Shown here: in pieces, positions 59,219 through 64,000 of the stretch
Layout of the letters: the number at the start of each line of letters is the position of its first letter
Position numbering within the stretch: the first letter of the stretch is position 1
Assembly: GCF_001667035.1 (NCBI RefSeq)
Contig: NZ_LZIR01000108.1
Span: 32,960-96,959 of the forward strand
DNA length: 64,000 bases
DNA from: Mycobacterium sp. 852002-51057_SCH5723018
GTDB lineage: Bacteria > Actinomycetota > Actinomycetes > Mycobacteriales > Mycobacteriaceae
Reading direction: 5' to 3'
Program-made: the position numbers and the translations under genes
The notes under the pieces: generated by a model
The model's input: only the letters and a program-made list of their open reading frames with translations
Database searches by the model: none
Told to the model about the DNA's origin: nothing

Positions 59219-59871
59219 CTGAGTAATGAAGCAGGTGTCCGGCCGCGCGACAGGTAGTTGCGGCCGGGCCGTCTGGCCCATTGGTGAATATCGAGCCGCT
59301 GTACGTAGCTTGGCGCGCACGACGTGTGAGATCTGCTGCGGACTGGAATCGGCTGGAATCAGGCTGGCGACGGGCCTCCCATCACGTCGCGCGCCGGCGA
59401 AGCGTAAGTGGCGTCCCGCAGCCCGCAAGTCCCTCTCGAGGTCGTTTGTTCTGAATGTGTTGGGCGGGAAAGCCGGCTCGATCATTTGCTCATCTGGGTA
59501 GAGCGACCACCAGCTGTCCGATGCACGGTGATCTGGACTCTTCCGGTGGGCGCGGTTAGCCACCCAAGCCGCACACCCGGACTCGCACCACCCGACGACC
59601 ACGAACCACGACCCTATTTAGGCGTGGTGCCGCGAGTCCGGGCGCCGATTGTTTGTAGAACGAATACTAGTCCGTCCGTTCGTGTTTCGAAATGAGTAAT
59701 CCACCCGCAGTCGGTCACCCGGCGGCGCTGAGACGGTCGCCGGGCGCGGGCCGTAGCAAGACGACGTTCGTGCGAGCCGCGGCTTTCATTTGGGCTGTGA
59801 CGGTTAGCCATGGGCTTTAGACTGAGAGCCCTTTGATGCTGCGCTGCAGCCTGGTCGGGATGAGGTTCGGT
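59219..59871. other. 653-bp region without a convincing gene
   Basis: The stretch between the proline-rich gene and lpqM has open frames on both strands (for example 59226-59501), but their translations have no recognisable domain, poor start sites and unusual amino acid content. AT content rises near 59660-59700, where a promoter for lpqM could lie. I see no RNA gene. Confidence 0.5.
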
Positions 59872-61329
59872 ATGGATAAGCGCGGGCTTGGTCGACGTCT
59901 GAAGGCGGCAATCGCCTGTGCGGGCGCGGTGCTCGTGGTGGCCGGGTGCAGCACTTTTGTCGAGGGCCGCGCGCTGTCGATGCTCAACGACCCGTTCCGG
60001 GTGGGCGGCCTGCCTGCCACCAACGGGCCCAGCGGTATCCGTTCCAACGCACCCAGCACGACGGGTACGGTCGTCAACACCGACAACGGGACGATCGACA
60101 AACTGTCGTTGCTCGCGGTCAACGACATCGAGGACTACTGGAAGTCGGTGTATAGCCAATCGCTGAAGGGATCTTTCGTTCCGGTCGGCAAGCTGGTGTC
60201 CTACGACTCCAACAGTCCGAGCAGTCCGATCGTCTGCCACAACGACACCTACAAGCTCGTCAACGCGTTTTTCACCTCGCGCTGTAACCTGATCGCCTGG
60301 GACCGCGGGGTATTCATGCCCGTCGCGCAACGCTATTTCGGCGACATGTCCGTCAACGGGGTGTTGGCCCACGAATTCGGCCACGCCCTGCAGCAGATGG
60401 CGAAGCTGGTGACAAGAACAGACCCGACCATCGTCCGCGAGCAGCAGGCCGATTGCTTCGCGGGCGTCTACCTGTTCTGGGTGGCGGACGGGAAGTCGCC
60501 GCGCTTCACGCTGAGCACCGCCGATGGGCTGGACCACGTGCTGGCCGGCGTCATCACCACCCGTGACCCGGTCATGGACGCCGACACCACGAACGACGAC
60601 GAACACGGGTCGGCACTGGACCGGATCAGCGCCTTTCAGATGGGCTTCATCAGCGGGGCATCGGCGTGCGCCGGGATCAACTCGAAGGAGATCGAGCAGC
60701 GCCGCGGCGACCTGCCCACCAAGCTGCAGCGCGATTCCAGCGGCGACCCGGAGACCGGCGAGGTCCCGATCAACGAAGACACGTTGTCGACGCTGATGGA
60801 GGTGCTGGGAAAGGTCTTCTCCCCGAAGAATCCCCCCACGCTGTCCTACAAGCCGGCCGACTGCCCCGACGCCAAGCCCAGCCCGCCGGCGTCCTACTGC
60901 CCCGCCACCAACACCATCGTCGTCGACCTCCCGGGACTGGCCAAGGCGGGTAAGGTCGCCGCCGAGAACGAGCACACGCTGCCGCAGGGGGACGACACCG
61001 CGCTGTCGATGGTGATGTCGCGGTACGCGCTGGCGGTGCAGCACGACCGCGGCCTGCCGATGCAGAGCCCGTGGACCGCGCTGCGCACCGCGTGCCTGAC
61101 CGGTGTGGTGCACCGCAAGATGGCCGAACCGATCGACACACCATCCCAGAAGCAGCTCGTGCTGACCGCCGGCGACCTCGACGAGGCCGTTTCGGGTCTG
61201 CTCATCAACCACCTGGTCGCCAGCGACGCCGACGGTACCAGCGTGCCGGCCGGTTTCACCCGCATCGCAGCCTTCCGTGGCGGAGTCACCGGCAACATGG
61301 ATGCCTGCTACTCGCGCTATCCCGGATGA
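59872..61329 (+). CDS. lpqM: Lipoprotein peptidase LpqM
   Basis: LpqM is an exported lipoprotein with a zinc metallopeptidase motif. The 485-residue protein has lipobox VVAGC near residue 22, LPATNGPSG near 47, and the zinc motif AHEFGHALQQMAKL near residue 168 (HExxH), followed by REQQADCFAGVYLFW with a further acidic ligand. It matches Rv0419 in place and domain. ATG 59872 puts the signal at the N-terminus; ATG 59860 and an upstream codon are alternatives. Confidence 0.92.
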   Translation: MDKRGLGRRLKAAIACAGAVLVVAGCSTFVEGRALSMLNDPFRVGGLPATNGPSGIRSNAPSTTGTVVNTDNGTIDKLSLLAVNDIEDYWKSVYSQSLKGSFVPVGKLVSYDSNSPSSPIVCHNDTYKLVNAFFTSRCNLIAWDRGVFMPVAQRYFGDMSVNGVLAHEFGHALQQMAKLVTRTDPTIVREQQADCFAGVYLFWVADGKSPRFTLSTADGLDHVLAGVITTRDPVMDADTTNDDEHGSALDRISAFQMGFISGASACAGINSKEIEQRRGDLPTKLQRDSSGDPETGEVPINEDTLSTLMEVLGKVFSPKNPPTLSYKPADCPDAKPSPPASYCPATNTIVVDLPGLAKAGKVAAENEHTLPQGDDTALSMVMSRYALAVQHDRGLPMQSPWTALRTACLTGVVHRKMAEPIDTPSQKQLVLTAGDLDEAVSGLLINHLVASDADGTSVPAGFTRIAAFRGGVTGNMDACYSRYPG

Positions 61330-61338
61330 CGGACGGCC

Positions 61339-62208
61339 TCAGGCGATTTGGGCGATCCGAGGAACCAGTTCATCGCCGAGGCGGCGGATGTAGCCGACCG
61401 GATCGGGGTTTCCGGGAAGCGGACCGACGTTGATCATGTCAACCCCTAACCCGGCGTAGCGCTCCACGGTCTTCAGGTACCCGTCGGTGTCCTCGAAGGG
61501 ATCGGCGAAAACGCCGACGGTCCTGCGGATCTCGCCGGGATCCCGGCCCACCGTCTCGCAGTGTCGGTTGAGCACCTCGATCTTGTGCTTGAGCTCGTCG
61601 ACATCGCTCGTCGTACTGTTCCAGACGTCGGCATACTGCGCGACCAGCCGCAGCGTCTTACGCTCGCCATCGCCGCCAATCAGGATCGGGGGCCGCCGGA
61701 TCGGTTGGGGCACACAGATTGTCTCGGCAAGCTGATAGTGCTTGCCGCTGTACGGCCCGTCGTCGTCGCTCCACATCTGCCGGCAGATCTGCAGCGTCTC
61801 CTCGAGCATCTCGAAGCGCGCGCTCAGGGCCGGATACGGAACGCCAAGGGCGACATGTTCGCGCTCGTACCAGGCGGCGCCGAGCCCCAGCATCGACCGG
61901 CCCTGCGACAGCACGTCCAGCGTGGTGACCGTCTTGGCCAGCAGGCCGGGGTAGCGGTAGGTGACGCCGGTGACCAGTAGCGCCAGGTCGATCGTGGCGG
62001 TGTGGGCGGCCAGGAAGCCCAACGAGGTGTAGCCCTCGAGGAACGGATCCTCGGCCCGCCCAACGTTTTCCATCTGAAAGAAATGGTCGGCCAGCGTGAA
62101 CAGCGTCGCGCCGCCCTGCTCGGCGGCCTTCGCGGCGTCGGCCAGCGTCGGCCCCAGGCGCGCTGGGTCCCCAGGCAGAAAGTCGATGAAATGCACTGCC
62201 AATTCCAT
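61339..62208 (-). CDS. LLM-class F420-dependent oxidoreductase
   Basis: This 289-residue luciferase-like protein belongs to the F420-dependent subgroup. Stretches are FTLADHFFQMENVGRAEDPF near residue 37, LLVTGVTYRYPGLLAKTVTT near 77, LSQGRSMLGLGAAWYEREH near 100 and PPILIGGDGERKTLRLVAQY near 174. It likely uses F420H2 made by Fgd1. It is the second gene after a MarR regulator on the same strand, 16 bp apart. The substrate is unknown. It faces the end of lpqM. Confidence 0.87.
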   Translation of the reverse strand: MELAVHFIDFLPGDPARLGPTLADAAKAAEQGGATLFTLADHFFQMENVGRAEDPFLEGYTSLGFLAAHTATIDLALLVTGVTYRYPGLLAKTVTTLDVLSQGRSMLGLGAAWYEREHVALGVPYPALSARFEMLEETLQICRQMWSDDDGPYSGKHYQLAETICVPQPIRRPPILIGGDGERKTLRLVAQYADVWNSTTSDVDELKHKIEVLNRHCETVGRDPGEIRRTVGVFADPFEDTDGYLKTVERYAGLGVDMINVGPLPGNPDPVGYIRRLGDELVPRIAQIA

Positions 62209-62224
62209 TACAGGCGTTGTCCTT

Positions 62225-62662
62225 TCATTGCTCGGTCAAGCGCTCGAGCAGCGAGAGCCCGTCGAGGATCACGCGGCGTTCCCGTTCGGAATACCGCTCC
62301 TGGATGGCGCGTGCCAGCCACTCCTCCCGCACCTGACGGTGGCTCTCGGCCCGCCGACGCCCCAAAGCCGTCAACGAAACCACCTGCCGCCGCCCGTCTT
62401 CGGGATCGGGAGTGCGCTGGATCAGCCCACGTTGCTCGAGGGCGGCCACGATGGCCGCCATCGACTGCGGACGCACCCCTTCGGCACCGGCCAGCGCGCT
62501 GGCCGATGACGCCCCCTCTTTCCAGAGCCGGGTGAGCACCGCAGTCTGGGACGGCGTCAGATCGTCGTCGATCGCGAGACTCCTCAACCGGCGTCGCAAC
62601 CGGCTGAACAGCACCCGCAGGTCGCGGGCGGCCGTCACGGCGGAGTCCCCGATGCCGTCCAC
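62225..62662 (-). CDS. MarR-family transcriptional regulator
   Basis: This 145-residue winged-helix regulator of the MarR type has LTPSQTAVLTRLWKEGASSA near residue 36, GVRPQSMAAIVAALEQRGLI in the recognition helix near 64 and the wing RTPDPEDGRRQVVSLTALGR. MarR proteins usually repress nearby genes and release DNA on ligand binding; the F420-type oxidoreductase just downstream is the natural target. GTG 62662 is preceded by a ggagg ribosome site. Confidence 0.92.
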   Translation of the reverse strand: MDGIGDSAVTAARDLRVLFSRLRRRLRSLAIDDDLTPSQTAVLTRLWKEGASSASALAGAEGVRPQSMAAIVAALEQRGLIQRTPDPEDGRRQVVSLTALGRRRAESHRQVREEWLARAIQERYSERERRVILDGLSLLERLTEQ

Positions 62663-62754
62663 GCCTCCACCCTAAACCCGACAGTCATAACTGTCCAGTC
62701 TGGACTGATCAATTGGTTACGCTGCCGGGCGGGTCAACGCATTTCGTCAGCGCT

Positions 62755-62976
62755 TCATGTCATGCAGACGTCTGCGAACAGCAGCACGGGCCAAGACACG
62801 ATCGAGCCGAGGAACGACACGACGAGGTCCGCACCCCGCATCTGGTGAAGATGGTCGGTATGTGTCGAAGACCAGATGAGCCCGACGATGAAGTACGGAA
62901 TGCCCAGCAACACGGCCATTGCTATCCACTCGGCCACCGTCATCTGGTAGTTGAGTAGCTGCCGCAGTTTGTCCAT
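62755..62976 (-). CDS. Small membrane protein, family pair A
   Basis: This 73-residue protein has one clear membrane helix (WIAMAVLLGIPYFIVGLIWS) and a second hydrophobic part at the C-terminus (VSWPVLLFADVCMT). ATG 62976 has a gagg ribosome site. It is divergent from a related small gene on the other strand with conserved GIPYFIVGL / AVPYIIVGL. I know no function. Confidence 0.7.
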   Translation of the reverse strand: MDKLRQLLNYQMTVAEWIAMAVLLGIPYFIVGLIWSSTHTDHLHQMRGADLVVSFLGSIVSWPVLLFADVCMT

Positions 62977-63039
62977 CACGCGCCTCACTCCCTTCCAATG
63001 ATCAAGAATGCAGCACCGATTTGTCTTTTGCGCGCGAAA

Positions 63040-63327
63040 ATGGCATGCATGCGCAGTTTGGGTGGCGCCACGGCCGTGGTTCGACGCGCGCTCAATCGTC
63101 CGGTGACGGTTCAGGCGCTCATCGAGTTCGCCATCTGGCTCGCGGTGCCCTACATCATCGTTGGTCTCACCTGGGCGTTCATCCACGCCGATAAGGTCGA
63201 GGAGCTCAAAGACCAATGGGACCAAGCGTTGCCCGCCGCAGCGGACATCGCCGCATTCGGGGAAGCGACCGCGCTTTGGCCCGCGCTACTTCTGCTTCCC
63301 GCCACCTGCACGGGGCCGGGGTCCTAG
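63040..63327 (+). CDS. Small membrane protein, family pair B
   Basis: This 95-residue protein is related to the divergent gene next to it. The helix IEFAIWLAVPYIIVGLTWAF is followed by HADKVEEL, and the C-terminus has LWPALLLLPATC. The start is unsure: ATG 63040 or 63049 fits the alignment with its partner best, and 62998 is possible. No good ribosome site is seen. Confidence 0.6.
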   Translation: MACMRSLGGATAVVRRALNRPVTVQALIEFAIWLAVPYIIVGLTWAFIHADKVEELKDQWDQALPAAADIAAFGEATALWPALLLLPATCTGPGS

Positions 63328-63331
63328 CGCC

Positions 63332-64000
63332 TCAACGCAGCAGCCGCAGGGCGGCATCGACGGCGAGCGCCGGCACGTCCAGGGTTTTCGAGCGCAGATC
63401 GTGTCGCGCGCCGGCAATTTCGACGACCTCGGTCGGCGCGGCGACCAACGCCGCGGCGACGCGCAGCTCGCCGATAGTGCCGAACGGATCCGACGTTCCG
63501 TGCGTGAACACGGTGGGCACGGCGATGTCGGGCAGGTGCTCGGTGCGGGGGCGCTCCGGTTTACCCGGCGGATGGACGGGATAGGAGAACAGTGTCAGCA
63601 GGTCCACCTTGATGGGGGATGCCTCGCCGGACGCCACCACCATCGAGGTCTGCCTTCCGCCGTAGGAATGGCCGCCGGCGATCAGCGGGCCGTCGGCCAG
63701 GTCGCGGCACACGGAGATCGCCTCCACGATCCCGGCGCGGTCGGCGGCCGCCGATCCGGACGGCGGACCGGTGGGCCGGCGCCGCCGGTAGGGCAGGTTG
63801 TAGCGCACCGCGAGCCAGCCGCGGCGGGCCCACTCGTCGCAAACCTGCTGCAGCAGAGCCGAATCGCGGTTGCCGCCGGCGCCGTGGGTGAGCACCACGA
63901 CCCCGGAAGGCGCCCCGGCCGGCCGGGGCGCGGCGCCCGGGCGGCCCGCGGGGGGGGGGGGGTCCCCCCCGCCCCCGCGCGGCCCCGGGGGCGGGGGCCC
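63332..64000 (-). CDS. Alpha/beta hydrolase, partial at the window edge
   Basis: The C-terminal ~190 residues of an alpha/beta hydrolase of the dienelactone/KANL3-like type run off the right edge. VLTHGAGGNRDSALLQQVC starts the fold, LIAGGHSYGGRQTSMVVASG carries the GxSxGG nucleophile Ser, VPTVFTHGTSDPFGTIGELR carries the likely Asp, and VVEIAGARHDLRS carries the His. In M. tuberculosis Rv0421c is a comparable gene in this area. The last ~60 bases are G/C runs of doubtful quality, so the 5' end cannot be read. Confidence 0.7.
   Translation of the reverse strand, partial: GPPPPGPRGGGGDPPPPAGRPGAAPRPAGAPSGVVVLTHGAGGNRDSALLQQVCDEWARRGWLAVRYNLPYRRRRPTGPPSGSAAADRAGIVEAISVCRDLADGPLIAGGHSYGGRQTSMVVASGEASPIKVDLLTLFSYPVHPPGKPERPRTEHLPDIAVPTVFTHGTSDPFGTIGELRVAAALVAAPTEVVEIAGARHDLRSKTLDVPALAVDAALRLLR

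Noticed and set aside
59226..59501. A 91-codon frame after the proline-rich gene
   Set aside because: It has no ribosome site, domain or typical mycobacterial amino acid usage; left as part of a non-coding region.

Overview
The window is about 64 kb of GC-rich DNA with dense, often start/stop-overlapping genes. Gene content and order (ttfA, pyrE, fba, purA, purT, metZ, ndhA, fadE7, fgd1, pta-ackA, pknG-glnH-glnX, mutT3, thiE/thiO-thiS-thiG, lpqL, lpqM) point to a Mycobacterium. It looks like a slow grower, possibly near the M. avium complex; that placement is inference, because no rRNA or other marker gene is present. M. tuberculosis (Rv) comparisons are from memory of gene order and protein sequence, not from a search.

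Region 1 (1-22 kb). The 3' end of clpB is followed by ttfA, an SDR, pyrE, a lipoprotein, a TrmH-type methyltransferase, an XdhC-like molybdoenzyme maturation factor and a CoxG-like protein. Next come an MFS exporter with an unusual C-terminal extension and a two-subunit molybdenum hydroxylase. A GH76-type glycosidase, acetoacetyl-CoA synthetase, DedA, fructose-bisphosphate aldolase, small conserved proteins, a cation-efflux protein behind a perfect palindrome, an M50 protease, purA and a thioesterase complete the block. The order is opposite to M. tuberculosis Rv0356c-Rv0384c.

Region 2 (22-35.5 kb). purT, a rhodanese and metZ are followed by an NDH-2 (ndhA), two secreted proteins, fadE7, a DUF3054 membrane protein and a SAM methyltransferase. 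A translationally coupled set of a GNAT and three luciferase-like monooxygenases follows, then an SRPBCC protein and a metallo-beta-lactamase-fold hydrolase.

Region 3 (35.5-48.3 kb). A 55-bp tandem repeat precedes fgd1-pta-ackA, and a diverged copy of its core lies in frame inside pta. A DUF1800/DUF1501 pair and a DUF559 protein come next, then a nearly duplicated 98-bp palindromic repeat. The pknG-glnH-glnX aspartate/glutamate sensing operon closes the region.

Region 4 (48.3-64 kb). mutT3 is followed by thiE divergent from a TPP riboswitch-controlled thiO-thiS-thiG operon. An SGNH hydrolase, twin secreted proteins, CD225 and DUF2752 membrane proteins follow. The lipoprotein peptidase lpqL is coupled to a paralog that has lost most of its metal ligands. 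A proline-rich secreted protein with 27-nt repeats, lpqM, an F420-type oxidoreductase with a MarR regulator, two divergent related small membrane proteins and the edge of a hydrolase gene finish the window. The last ~60 bases are low-complexity G/C and probably unreliable.

No tRNA, rRNA, CRISPR array, insertion sequence or prophage was seen. The most interesting items are the LpqL-like pseudo-peptidase, the repeat inside pta, the palindrome before the metal exporter, the MFS extension and the dispersed palindromic repeats.
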